From NCBI GenBank assembly GCA_051888795.1, contig JBJFCD010000142.1:75288-139287 (forward strand): a stretch of DNA of 64,000 bases, in the 5' to 3' direction. The stretch is from MD308 sp051888795 (lineage in GTDB: Bacteria; Bacillota; Clostridia; Lachnospirales; Lachnospiraceae). Of the stretch, positions 9,201 through 17,353 are shown one piece after another. The position numbers were made by a program, and so were the translations under genes. Within the stretch, counting starts at the first letter, position 1; every line of letters starts with the position of its first letter. The notes beneath the pieces were generated by a model, which saw only the letters and a program-made list of their open reading frames with translations, was not told the DNA's origin and made no database searches.

Positions 9201-9792
9201 TGAGAATCCGGATCCAATTCCCGAACCCGATCCGGGATCAGATCCGACGCCCGTAATTACTGAAAAAATTAAAGTTTCAAAAATTGCGATTTCCGGAATT
9301 TCTAAAAAAACTGCAGCAGGTAAAAAGATTACACTAAAAGCAACGGTTTCTCCGTCTAATGCAGATGATAAAGGTATTACATGGAAATCAGACAATGAAA
9401 AAGTGGCAACGGTCAACAGCAAAGGTGTTGTAACTATAAAGAAGAACACCGGAGGAAAAACTGTTAAAATCTATGCAATCGCTAAAGACGGAAGCGGGAC
9501 AAAAGCAGCATATACCATTCGCTCAATGAAAGGTGTTGTAAAGAAAATAACAGTAACAGGTGCAAAAACGGTAAAAGCAGGAAATAGCCTGAAACTGAAA
9601 GCTAAAGTGACTGCATCAAAGGGAGCATGTAAGAAGGTTGTATGGACAAGCAGTAATACAAAATACGCAAAGGTTTCCGCATCCGGTAAGGTGAAAACCT
9701 ATAAAGCAGGAAAAGGAAAAACAGTTAAGATTACCGCAAAAGCAACAGACGGAAGCGGAAAGAAAAAGACCGTAAAGATTAAAATAAAATAA
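6250..9792 (+). CDS. Secreted LRR / FIVAR / twin BIG2 surface protein
   Basis: An 1180-aa exported protein. The signal peptide covers residues 1-30 (ends TAKA-DS). About residues 104-278 are internalin-like leucine-rich repeats of about 22 residues (LEELNLYGNSIADVSAI and similar). Two Cna-B or carboxypeptidase-regulatory-like beta domains follow (DRLEITVVDKHGAPISGAVF near 380, and near 550), plus four FIVAR helical domains, one at about 483-545 and three consecutive at 671-868. Another beta domain comes next, a short proline/aspartate linker (PDPIPEPDPGSDPTP), and the twin BIG2 module from about 1007 to the end. ATG 6250 is preferred over ATG 6226 because AGGGAG at 6238-6243 serves only the former. 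FIVAR domains in other bacteria bind cell wall or host glycans. Probably cotranscribed with the upstream gene. Confidence 0.85.
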   Translation: MKTEKAKKLIAMALVIVLTLTGVFTLNMTAKADSCGGLEEADVYAPSEEEVIKDPVLHWAIRAALNSIKNAPLLTAEVVGNKQVQDISYELCAHPEDFKDWRQPYWIEDLEGLQYATSARMIDICYTNATEGKKIKSLAPISGLTQLRMLYLKQDGIIDIKDLKQLVNLEELNLYGNSIADVSAIADMIKLKKLTLEHNNISDISAIEGLKNLEYINIAYNQVSELPDLSSLKNVYYLDVNNNQLTDKDVEKISAMKGLRELNLKGNTQITDLKPLACLIYLEKEKTILPCTDQDKENLFAAIEVNKLFNKFNISKMKASDSENVGKAIEAYDLLTDEQKKYIDAGRVEAARANKELVDQGLEPVYYEEYDEDGEAQPVLDRLEITVVDKHGAPISGAVFVKTAIGTKDYISDESGLLSIPHSATDANWDLSIAPKDDSYVAIPEKIVYEVKDGKTYTINGKLATGFEKLQFVLIPKDEYVDKSQLEKAIENVKDVEEEYKYTVSSYEVYIKALEEAQRVFDDEDATDETVHAVTEALENAVSNLEKTDILTELKLNVRDVNGNIFTRPFKFQIYVQDTKAEAWNQLSDPYTGTIYLKASPLWEDGKKWEIVSCYEEPYEIDPIQVTIGVKDGQRYYKTVNGQNVGVDFEMTVTARVLPDGAQSNERKPDSSVLCEYIETAKQYKESDYTEVSYTALLEAIDKAEAVVAKTNATQEEYNAEAASILSAEKNLEKQADKLALKKEIDLQDAYTQELYTTASWTVYKEKLVVAEAVYEDKNATQDEVDKAVKEVREARSKLIVKANKSELGKKLEEAKAIKSEDYVNGYETLRQAIERAQIVYDDAEATKDQVDEAVALLQAAIDALEKKPAEPNYSCDPGIFRALITDETGKAVPGVTFVAQCDGMTDTEKIVSDTNGVITYFINGDFRGKKTVVKLSDSRYTTEDEHWFIAEGPSQWIISMTIIDGEEYKDGTKLSYVLKASASENPDPIPEPDPGSDPTPVITEKIKVSKIAISGISKKTAAGKKITLKATVSPSNADDKGITWKSDNEKVATVNSKGVVTIKKNTGGKTVKIYAIAKDGSGTKAAYTIRSMKGVVKKITVTGAKTVKAGNSLKLKAKVTASKGACKKVVWTSSNTKYAKVSASGKVKTYKAGKGKTVKITAKATDGSGKKKTVKIKIK
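9291..9792 (+). repeat. Copy 1 of a ~500-bp direct repeat encoding the twin BIG2 tail
   Basis: The last ~500 bases of this gene match the last ~500 bases of the 1837-aa protein gene (15018-15520) at roughly nine bases in ten by eye. Both end in the same KKKTVKIKIK codons. The homologous tail of the 773-aa protein (about 5670-6196) is recognisable but clearly more diverged. This points to recent duplication or gene conversion of the 3' module between the second and third genes. Confidence 0.8.
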
Positions 9793-9821
9793 TAATATAT
9801 CTGGTAAGATAATGAGGTGGG

Positions 9822-9858
9822 CACCTTTGCATAGTTATTCTGTGCAGAGGTGTTATAG
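9822..9858 (+). terminator. Hairpin terminator after the second surface protein
   Basis: A 13-bp stem with two G-U pairs (CACCTTTGCATAG at 9822-9834 with CTGTGCAGAGGTG at 9840-9852) and a 5-base loop, about 30 bases after the stop codon. A T-rich but interrupted tract follows. Confidence 0.5.
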
Positions 9859-9931
9859 TATTACTTATTTATAATTACAATCAACTTATAGTAAATAACT
9901 ATAAATATGTTAAAATATAGACAATATCAAT

Positions 9932-9960
9932 TTGTGGAAATTGCATAACCCTGATACAAT
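9932..9960 (+). promoter_or_regulatory. Candidate promoter for the 1837-aa surface protein
   Basis: TTGTGG (9932-9937) and TACAAT (9955-9960) are 17 bp apart, placing the gene start about 45 bases downstream of the -10 box. The A+T-rich stretch before it offers other -10-like words, so this is a best guess. Confidence 0.4.
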
Positions 9961-10006
9961 AAGATGATACATTTATAATCAATTTTGTCATGAGAGGAGG
10001 ATAATC

Positions 10007-13000
10007 ATGAAAAAGAAAAAGATTTTGTCAGTGATTTTATCACTTGCATTATCTATGTCACTAACAATGACAACATTCGCAGGTGAACTGCCAGAAAGTG
10101 TAAGTGAAACTGACAGGCAGGAAGTAATTGTAAATCAGGACGAATCAAAAGGCTTTGAAACTGAAGAGAATCTGTTTGACGGGGAAGAGGAGACTGATTC
10201 AGCAGAGCCGGAAAAGGTTGAAACAGAGGCTATAGAAGAAACGCAAGAAGAAACGCAGGAAGAGACCGAAGAAGAAACCAGTACTGATGAGAGTGAGGTT
10301 GTAAGTGATAAGTGGACAGTGTCAGACTTTACCTATACAACAATTGAACAGACATTAAATGGCTGTGATTACTCACGGGAGTTTCAGATTTCCGGTCCGG
10401 CCATTGCGGGATTTTCAGAATCAGGGGAAAAGAAATTAGAAATAAATAAAAATCTTGTACTTCCTTCAGTGAACGAAGAAGGGGAAAAACTTGTAGGTGT
10501 CGCCGCAGGTGCATTTAAAGATAAAGGACTTGAATCTGTTAAATTTCCGGAAGGGATGATGGTAGATTATGATGATACTATTACAAATAAAGTCACCAAA
10601 CGCGGTAATTTTATTATAGATACAGAAGCATTTGCGAAAAATAATCTTACTTCAGTGACTCTTCCGGAAGGAGTTATTGCAGTAATGTCATCTGCATTTA
10701 AGAATAATCAGCTGACGAGGGTTTCTCTACCACATACAATCTGGTGGATTGAGAATTCCTCGTTCGCATATAATAATCTTACAACAGTCGGATTTCCGAA
10801 AACCTGTGATTTCCAGCTGCAGATTCATGCATATGCTTTTGCACAGAATAATATCAAATCCGTAAGACTTCCGGATTATGTGGAAGTGGTTTATAAATAT
10901 GCATTTGTAATGAATCCTGGTATGGAAGAGTGTCCGGAAGAGGCGCCGGAAAAAGAGAAAACTCTTGGCGGTGTTGTGTATATGTACACGGACAATGCAG
11001 CTCTTTTAGATGTAGAACGGATTCATCATATTGATCGCACAGCAGAATCCCAGAAATCCTGGCATCAGAAGCTGATTGTTGGTGAAAAACCTGCGGATGA
11101 AGGCGAATGGACGATTGATGATTTTACAATTGAAGGAACTGTTATTACAGGATTATCAGAGAGTGGAATAGAAAAGAGAAAAGAAAATAAAGAGCTTATC
11201 CTTCCGGATAAGAATGCAGAAGGAGATTATATTACTGAACTTGCTGACACCACAGAATCTTACGGATTGTTTACGGTTGAGGGAGAAGGATTTGAAAGTG
11301 TAGAGCTTCCATCTCATCTTCAGGTTATCGGAGACAGAGCTTTCGTACAGAATGGGTTAACTTCTGTAAATTCCTTTCCGGATACCTTAACGGAAATCGG
11401 ACTTGCAGCTTTTCAGAACAATAAGCTTACAAGTGTAATACTTCCGGACAGCGTTACGACTCTTGGAGGAGGAGCATTTGCAACAAATCCTACACTTAGT
11501 AAGATTGTAATTTCCAAAGGTTTGACAGAGATTGCATCTGGAGCTTTTGGATGTAGCGATGCTACAAATTATATGGAAAATCTGACAGAGCTTGTTATCC
11601 CAGAGGGGATTACAAAGATTGGTCAGAATGCATTTGCCGGAAATAATATTAAAAATATTGTGATTCCATCAACAGTAACGGAAATTGGAAACTATGCATT
11701 TTCAACGAAAAATTATCTGACAGATGAGTGTACACTTACTCTGAATGAAGGATTGACAAAGATTGGAAGTTATGCATTTAGGAATAAAGTAATCAGGGAA
11801 GTTGACCTTCCGTCAACTGTGACAGCACTGAAAGCAAATACTTTCCAGAAAGAGTATTCTGACGGTTCAGAGGCTCTGGTTACAACAGTATATGTAAGCA
11901 AAGCGCAGTATAAAGACACAAAGAATTTTCCTTCATCTTCTTATCATACGTTTGTAGTAAAAGTGGATCCTGATGAGATAGAGTGGGATGAGTTTGACTT
12001 TACATATGCGACATGGGAAGAAGCAGGAGTTAATACGGACGAGATTACCATGTATCCGGCAACAGATACAGAAAAAACTGTAACTATTGCTTCAGGTGGA
12101 TATGTGATTACAGGATTATCTGAGCTTGGTCAGGCAAAACTTGAAAAGAATAAGGATATGGTAATTCCGGCTGAAGGTCCGAATGGACAGGTAGTAACAG
12201 GTATTGCGCCGAAAGCATTTTATAAATTAGAAATTGAATCTGTTACATTCCCGGAAGGCGCGAAAACAACTTATGATGGTCCGGAAGATATTATCGCTGA
12301 CGGAGTTACAGAAAGAGGTAACTTTGTAATTTGCAGCAATGCATTTTATGGAAATAATTTAAAAACTCTTGAGCTTCCGGAAGGAGTTATCCGTGTAGGG
12401 ACAAATGCATTTGCCGGTAACCAGCTTTTAAGTGTCAGCATTCCACAGACAATGTGGTGGATCAATGCGGGAGCATTTTCAAAAAACCAGATTACTACAA
12501 TAGATTTTCCGGAAACCTGTGATTTTAAGTTAAATGTTGACTCACAGGCATTTGCAAGTAATCAGATTAAAGCGGTGCAGCTTCCTGTAAGAACTGAAAA
12601 GCTGAATCGATATACATTTATGATCAATCCTGGTATGGAGGAAGTAGATGAATCAGCTCCGTCTTCATGGAAAAAAGGTGGAGTAGTTTATATGTATGCT
12701 GATCCGTCTGTTGCAGAGGAAGCATATGTTGATCATACAGAAAATACCGGAACACATCTGTCTTATGCGCAGAAGCTCATTACAGATGAAGTTATGCCTG
12801 AGACATTGAAACCTTGGGGAACAGAAGATTTTACTTATTCGGAAGACGGAGCAGCAATCACAGGGCTTTCTGAGGCAGGTGCAGCAAAACGTGCTGTAAA
12901 TCCGACAATGATTATGCCGGACAAGGGAACTGACGGAACAGTGATTACTGCGATTGCAGATGGAGCAGGTACAAATACATATGGAACATTTGGCGCAGAA

Positions 13001-15520
13001 AATGAACCGATTACAACAGTTGTTCTGCCGAAATATCTGGAAAGCATCGGAAGCTTTGCTTTCAGAAACAGCGGCGTAGAGAGTGTGATCTTTCCAAACA
13101 CACTAAAAACAATTGGAATATCAGCATTTTTGATGAACAGCCTTACAGAAGTGATCCTCCCAGATAGTGTTACATCAGTTGGCGGAGGAGCATTCGCAAC
13201 AAATCCGACCATTGAAAAAGTGAAGATATCAGCAGGAATGACTGAAATTCCGGCAACATTTGTCGGCAATACATCTACTTATGCAGAAAACTTTACTGAG
13301 ATTGAAATTCCGGATGGTATTACATTGATTGGAAGCAATGCATTTGCGGGAAACAGTTTTACAAGTGTGGATATTCCGGCTAGTGTAACGAAGATTGACA
13401 GCAAAGCATTTATGCAGACAAGTGCACACAGAACACTGGAAAATATCACTCTTCATGAAGGACTGGAATTTATCGGAAGTCAGGCATTTTCTTATGTAGC
13501 AGCAACATCACTTGAATTGCCATCAACTGTAACAACCTTACATAAATATGCATTCCGTTATTCTGCAGTAGAGGGTGCAAAGGTTAAATTATACACATCC
13601 AATAAGGAACAGCTGGTTGCTACTTCGACATTTGTCACAGAATCTGATGACCATATTGTTGTATATAATAACCTTGTGGGAACCGGATGGTCCTATGGAG
13701 ATTTTATATTTGACGGAGCTAAGGTCACAGGATGGTCTGAACAGGGCAATCAGACAAGATTAAACAATAAGAAACTTGTTATTCCGCATGTAAATCCTGA
13801 GACAGGTGATGAGATTACTGCGATAGGTGATGGTGCTTTTGCAATCCCGTATGAAGAAGTGACACAGCTGAAAGACAGTGTAGATTCTCCGAATGGAATG
13901 ACGAGTGTAGATATCCCTGAGACAGTAACAGAGATTGGCGATAAAGCATTTGAATATAATAGTCTTACAGAGGTTATTTTCCCGGAAAATCTTACAAAGA
14001 TTGGTGTGTCTGCATTCCATGGCAACAAACTTGCAAAAGTAACACTTCCAGACAGTGTGACATCTGTCAGTGAAGGCGCATTTGCCATGAATGATATTAC
14101 AGAGCTTACGCTTCCTGAGAATCTGGAAAAACTGGAGCAGGGAGTATTTTCTATGAATATTCGTCTGGAGAGCATTACATTGCCGGATACATTGACTGAA
14201 ATCGGTGATATGGCATTTGCGGGAGCAAGGCTTACGAGTCTTGAAATTCCGAAATCTGTAACGAAGATTGGAAGAAAAGCATTCCACTTACATCATATCA
14301 GTGAACTCACAATTCCGGGCAACGTAAAAGAAATTGGCGAGTCTGCATTTGAAGGAACGCCAAAAGCAATTACTCTTAAGAAACTGGTACTTGAAGAAGG
14401 TATTGAAACAATCGGTTCCGGTGCATTTAAGGAAGGATATCTTGAAAGTGTAGAATTGCCATATTCATTGAAATATCTGGCAGCAGATGCATTTGCAAAT
14501 AACAGTGGAACAGATAATGATTACGTGGTAGTATGTTATACAGAAAATCCGGCGCATGCAGAATTTGAAGAATCAGATACACATAGGATATCGTTGAATG
14601 GTGAGTGGACAGCAGAATGCTTTACATATGAAGATGGCACAGTAACAGGACTAAGCAGAATCGGTAAAGCACTTGTAGGAAATAATCCGGACATGATCAT
14701 TCCTGATAAGTCTGTTGAAGATGTATCAGTAACAGAAATTGCGGATGGCGCATTTGAGAACTGCGGAATAAAATCTGTCATACTACCTGAGAGTCTTACA
14801 AAGATTGGCGCAAGGGCATTTGCAGAAAATAATCTTACTACAGTGAAAATCCCAGATAAGATTACAAGTGTGGCAAAAGATGCATTTGCGGATAACAGCA
14901 CGACAGTTATTCTTGAAATAAATGACAGAACTGTACTTGCCAACCTGAAAAATTCAGGAATTGAAGGGGTATCATTAAAGGATACAAGTGATCCGATTAA
15001 GGTTACAAGTATAAAAGTCACAGGTATCTCTAAGAGAGTTGCAGCAGGTAAAAAAATCACTCTGAAAGCTACGGTTTCTCCGTCTAATGCAGATAATAAG
15101 GGCATTACATGGAAATCAGGCAATGAAAAAGTGGCAACGGTTAACAGCAAAGGTGTTGTAACTGTAAAGGAGAACACCGGAGGAAAAACTGTTAAGATTT
15201 ATGCAATCGCTAAAGATGGAAGTGGTGTAAAAGCAGTATATACTATTCGCTCGATGAAAGGCGTTGTAAAGAAAATAGCAGTAACGGGTGCAAAAACTGT
15301 AAAAGCAGGAAAAAGCCTGAAACTGAAAGCCAAAGTGACTGCAACAAAGGGAGCAAATAAGAAGGTTGTATGGACAAGCAGTAATACAAAATACGCAAAA
15401 GTTACTGCATCCGGTAAAGTAAAAACCTATAAAGCAGGAAAAGGAAAAACAGTTAAGATTACCGCGAAGACAATAGATGGAAGCGGAAAGAAAAAGACCG
15501 TAAAAATTAAAATTAAATAA
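10007..15520 (+). CDS. Giant BspA-type leucine-rich-repeat surface protein with twin BIG2 tail
   Basis: An 1837-aa exported protein. The signal peptide is residues 1-25 (ends TTFA-GE), followed by an acidic low-complexity stretch (EETQEETQEETEEE, about 80-95). The body is made of LRR_5/BspA repeats of about 23 residues of the type LTSVxLPxxVTxIGxxAFxxN. These are organised in six larger modules of about 265-305 residues, each opening with W-x3-(D/C)-F and then a GLSExG-like motif; headers lie at about residues 103, 368, 660, 937, 1228 and 1534. The twin BIG2 module starts near 1665. BspA-like proteins in other organisms mediate attachment to host or other bacteria; that role is inferred. AGGAGG lies just upstream of the ATG. 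No sortase signal is seen. Confidence 0.87.
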   Translation: MKKKKILSVILSLALSMSLTMTTFAGELPESVSETDRQEVIVNQDESKGFETEENLFDGEEETDSAEPEKVETEAIEETQEETQEETEEETSTDESEVVSDKWTVSDFTYTTIEQTLNGCDYSREFQISGPAIAGFSESGEKKLEINKNLVLPSVNEEGEKLVGVAAGAFKDKGLESVKFPEGMMVDYDDTITNKVTKRGNFIIDTEAFAKNNLTSVTLPEGVIAVMSSAFKNNQLTRVSLPHTIWWIENSSFAYNNLTTVGFPKTCDFQLQIHAYAFAQNNIKSVRLPDYVEVVYKYAFVMNPGMEECPEEAPEKEKTLGGVVYMYTDNAALLDVERIHHIDRTAESQKSWHQKLIVGEKPADEGEWTIDDFTIEGTVITGLSESGIEKRKENKELILPDKNAEGDYITELADTTESYGLFTVEGEGFESVELPSHLQVIGDRAFVQNGLTSVNSFPDTLTEIGLAAFQNNKLTSVILPDSVTTLGGGAFATNPTLSKIVISKGLTEIASGAFGCSDATNYMENLTELVIPEGITKIGQNAFAGNNIKNIVIPSTVTEIGNYAFSTKNYLTDECTLTLNEGLTKIGSYAFRNKVIREVDLPSTVTALKANTFQKEYSDGSEALVTTVYVSKAQYKDTKNFPSSSYHTFVVKVDPDEIEWDEFDFTYATWEEAGVNTDEITMYPATDTEKTVTIASGGYVITGLSELGQAKLEKNKDMVIPAEGPNGQVVTGIAPKAFYKLEIESVTFPEGAKTTYDGPEDIIADGVTERGNFVICSNAFYGNNLKTLELPEGVIRVGTNAFAGNQLLSVSIPQTMWWINAGAFSKNQITTIDFPETCDFKLNVDSQAFASNQIKAVQLPVRTEKLNRYTFMINPGMEEVDESAPSSWKKGGVVYMYADPSVAEEAYVDHTENTGTHLSYAQKLITDEVMPETLKPWGTEDFTYSEDGAAITGLSEAGAAKRAVNPTMIMPDKGTDGTVITAIADGAGTNTYGTFGAENEPITTVVLPKYLESIGSFAFRNSGVESVIFPNTLKTIGISAFLMNSLTEVILPDSVTSVGGGAFATNPTIEKVKISAGMTEIPATFVGNTSTYAENFTEIEIPDGITLIGSNAFAGNSFTSVDIPASVTKIDSKAFMQTSAHRTLENITLHEGLEFIGSQAFSYVAATSLELPSTVTTLHKYAFRYSAVEGAKVKLYTSNKEQLVATSTFVTESDDHIVVYNNLVGTGWSYGDFIFDGAKVTGWSEQGNQTRLNNKKLVIPHVNPETGDEITAIGDGAFAIPYEEVTQLKDSVDSPNGMTSVDIPETVTEIGDKAFEYNSLTEVIFPENLTKIGVSAFHGNKLAKVTLPDSVTSVSEGAFAMNDITELTLPENLEKLEQGVFSMNIRLESITLPDTLTEIGDMAFAGARLTSLEIPKSVTKIGRKAFHLHHISELTIPGNVKEIGESAFEGTPKAITLKKLVLEEGIETIGSGAFKEGYLESVELPYSLKYLAADAFANNSGTDNDYVVVCYTENPAHAEFEESDTHRISLNGEWTAECFTYEDGTVTGLSRIGKALVGNNPDMIIPDKSVEDVSVTEIADGAFENCGIKSVILPESLTKIGARAFAENNLTTVKIPDKITSVAKDAFADNSTTVILEINDRTVLANLKNSGIEGVSLKDTSDPIKVTSIKVTGISKRVAAGKKITLKATVSPSNADNKGITWKSGNEKVATVNSKGVVTVKENTGGKTVKIYAIAKDGSGVKAVYTIRSMKGVVKKIAVTGAKTVKAGKSLKLKAKVTATKGANKKVVWTSSNTKYAKVTASGKVKTYKAGKGKTVKITAKTIDGSGKKKTVKIKIK
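15018..15520 (+). repeat. Copy 2 of the ~500-bp direct repeat encoding the twin BIG2 tail
   Basis: Nucleotide-level counterpart of the repeat at 9291-9792; long identical blocks include the segment coding GGKTVKIYAIAKDGSG and the final KAGKGKTVKITAK region. Encodes the last ~170 residues of the giant LRR protein. Confidence 0.8.
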
Positions 15521-15528
15521 TAATTATT

Positions 15529-15575
15529 GGGGCAGAGTATAAAATTACTCTGCTCCTTATTGATTTTTATTTATA
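15529..15575 (+). terminator. Intrinsic terminator after the giant LRR gene
   Basis: An 11-bp stem (GGGGCAGAGTA at 15529-15539, TACTCTGCTCC at 15546-15556, one G-U pair) with a 6-base loop, followed by a T-rich tract (TTATTGATTTTTATTTA). Confidence 0.8.
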
Positions 15576-15600
15576 TCTTAGTGTCAAATTGCCATTTTCC

Positions 15601-15629
15601 TTGAATTTCCAGAGTTGTCGTGGTATATT
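15601..15629 (+). promoter_or_regulatory. Promoter of the esterase/ATP-grasp genes
   Basis: TTGAAT (15601-15606) and TATATT (15624-15629) with a 17-bp spacer, about 48 bases before the first esterase start. It follows directly on the terminator of the previous unit. Confidence 0.6.
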
Positions 15630-15677
15630 TAATCGATAGATTTATTTGTCTCTACTTGGGATAGATTGGAGGTCATC

Positions 15678-16442
15678 ATGGTAGAAAAATGGGATATTAC
15701 GATTCCAGAACTGACAGGTGATGAGACAAGACGCGCCTATGTTTATCTTCCGGAATCCTATGAGTCAGAACCAGATAAATACTATCCGGTACTATATATG
15801 TTTGATGGACATAATGTGTTTTTTGATGAAGATGCCACATACGGAAAAAGCTGGGGTATGAAAGAATATATGGATTATACAGATACGCAGATTATTATTG
15901 CTGCTGTTGAATGTAATCACAGCCCTGATAATGGAAGACTCCGTGAGTATTCGCCTTTTACATTCCAGAGCCGTGAGTTTGGAAGGATTCCGGGATATGG
16001 GAAGACGACGATGGACTGGATGGCATATACATTTAAGCCTTATATTGATAAAAATTTCAGGACTCTGCGCGGCAGAAAGAATACATTTATTGCGGGAAGC
16101 TCTATGGGTGGGTTGATGAGTTTGTATGCAGTGATAGAATATAACCATATTTTTTCCAGAGCAGCGGCATTATCTCCTTCCTTATGGGTGTCGATTCCGA
16201 AGCTTACTGATATGATAAAGAATACAAAGCTTAGAAGGAATACGGTCATCTATATGGATTACGGATCAAGAGAAATGAGTTCTCACAGAGGGATGCGCAG
16301 CCAGTATGCAAAGATTACTTCTCTTTTGATGAATAAAGGAGTTCTTCTTGAAAGCCGTATTGTTCCGAATGGCGAGCACAGCGAAGCAAGCTGGGAAAAG
16401 CAGATTCCGTTTTTTATGGATACGCTGCTTTATGACATATAG
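15678..16442 (+). CDS. Alpha/beta-hydrolase esterase (esterase D-like family)
   Basis: A 254-aa cytoplasmic protein with no signal peptide. It has the layout of the putative-esterase family (PF00756-like): DETRRAYVYLPESY, YPVLYMFDGHNVFFDE, then the nucleophile elbow GSSMGG with the predicted catalytic Ser, and a late His in NGEHSEASW. The substrate is unknown; relatives include acyl-ester and siderophore-ester hydrolases. A longer frame from TTG 15666 exists, but ATG 15678 has GGAGG at 15668-15672. It is first in a three-gene run with a second, divergent esterase and an ATP-grasp protein, which suggests hydrolysis and ligation of related substrates. Confidence 0.8.
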   Translation: MVEKWDITIPELTGDETRRAYVYLPESYESEPDKYYPVLYMFDGHNVFFDEDATYGKSWGMKEYMDYTDTQIIIAAVECNHSPDNGRLREYSPFTFQSREFGRIPGYGKTTMDWMAYTFKPYIDKNFRTLRGRKNTFIAGSSMGGLMSLYAVIEYNHIFSRAAALSPSLWVSIPKLTDMIKNTKLRRNTVIYMDYGSREMSSHRGMRSQYAKITSLLMNKGVLLESRIVPNGEHSEASWEKQIPFFMDTLLYDI

Positions 16443-16495
16443 TAATCAGTAATATGTGACAGGCTTTAAGGCTGCAAAAGAATTGGAGGTATGAT

Positions 16496-17251
16496 ATGGA
16501 AGTACAGTATTTTAAAGATTATAGTCCAGCTCTTGGGAAGAATATGGAGTGTAAGGTATATGGACACGCAGGACGTCCGGTGCTTTTCATTCCGTGTCAG
16601 GATGGACGTTTTTTTGATTTTGAAAATTTTAATATGACAGATGTATGGGCACCGTGGATTGAGTCAGGTCAGGTAATGGTTTTCTCTATTGATACGATCG
16701 ATTCTGAGACATGGTCTAATAAATCCGGAGATCCGGGATGGAGGATCTGGCGTTATGAACAATGGATCCAGTATATTACCGATGAGATGGTCCCATTTAT
16801 GCGCAACATGGTAAATGAGCGTAACGGATGGGAAGGATATCCGGGAGTACTTGTGTTTGGATGTAGTCTGGGGGCAACACACGCAGCAAACTTATATTAC
16901 AGAAGACCGGATCTGTTTGACAGACTTCTTGCGTTGAGTGGAATCTATACATCCGAATATGGTTTTGACAATTATATGGACGATTTGGTATATAACAACT
17001 CGCCGGTACATTATCTTGCCAATATGCCACTTGATCATCCATATATTGAAAAATATAATAGCCAGAGATCTGTGATCTGTGTGGGACAGGGACCGTGGGA
17101 AATTCCTGATTCTACATGGCGAATGAAGTCAATCCTGGACAGTAAAGGAATTCATACATGGGTAGATTTTTGGGGGTATGATTGTGCCCATGACTGGGAT
17201 TGGTGGTATAAGCAGGTAGTTTACTTTCTGCCATATCTGCTTGAGCAGTAG
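16496..17251 (+). CDS. Second alpha/beta-hydrolase esterase-like protein
   Basis: A 251-aa protein without a signal peptide. The nucleophile elbow reads VFGCSLGATHA (a G-x-S-x-G-type motif, with Ser as the expected nucleophile). A conserved tail, WGYDCAHDWDWWYKQ, carries the likely catalytic His. It is rich in tryptophan and tyrosine. Sequence similarity to the upstream esterase is low beyond the fold. Its start has GGAGG at 16485-16489, six bases upstream. It is placed between the first esterase and the ATP-grasp gene with no terminator visible. The reaction is unknown. Confidence 0.75.
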   Translation: MEVQYFKDYSPALGKNMECKVYGHAGRPVLFIPCQDGRFFDFENFNMTDVWAPWIESGQVMVFSIDTIDSETWSNKSGDPGWRIWRYEQWIQYITDEMVPFMRNMVNERNGWEGYPGVLVFGCSLGATHAANLYYRRPDLFDRLLALSGIYTSEYGFDNYMDDLVYNNSPVHYLANMPLDHPYIEKYNSQRSVICVGQGPWEIPDSTWRMKSILDSKGIHTWVDFWGYDCAHDWDWWYKQVVYFLPYLLEQ

Positions 17252-17353
17252 GCAGTACCTGCAAAGCAAAAAGGGGTAGCACGAAACAGAGAAAATAAAC
17301 AAAAGAAGTAACAAGAAAACAAAAGTAACACAAAAGAAAAGGATGAGAGAAGC

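Noticed and set aside
10200..10300. Repeated GAAGAAAC words as a possible CRISPR-like or tandem repeat locus
   Set aside because: They encode the acidic EETQ repeat of the protein, are in frame, and have no spacer structure.
10007..15520. Several long reverse-strand frames inside the giant LRR gene (for example 12835-13269 and 14536-15177)
   Set aside because: They mirror the codon pattern of the repeats, are low-complexity and lack ribosome binding sites; they are shadows of a repetitive gene.
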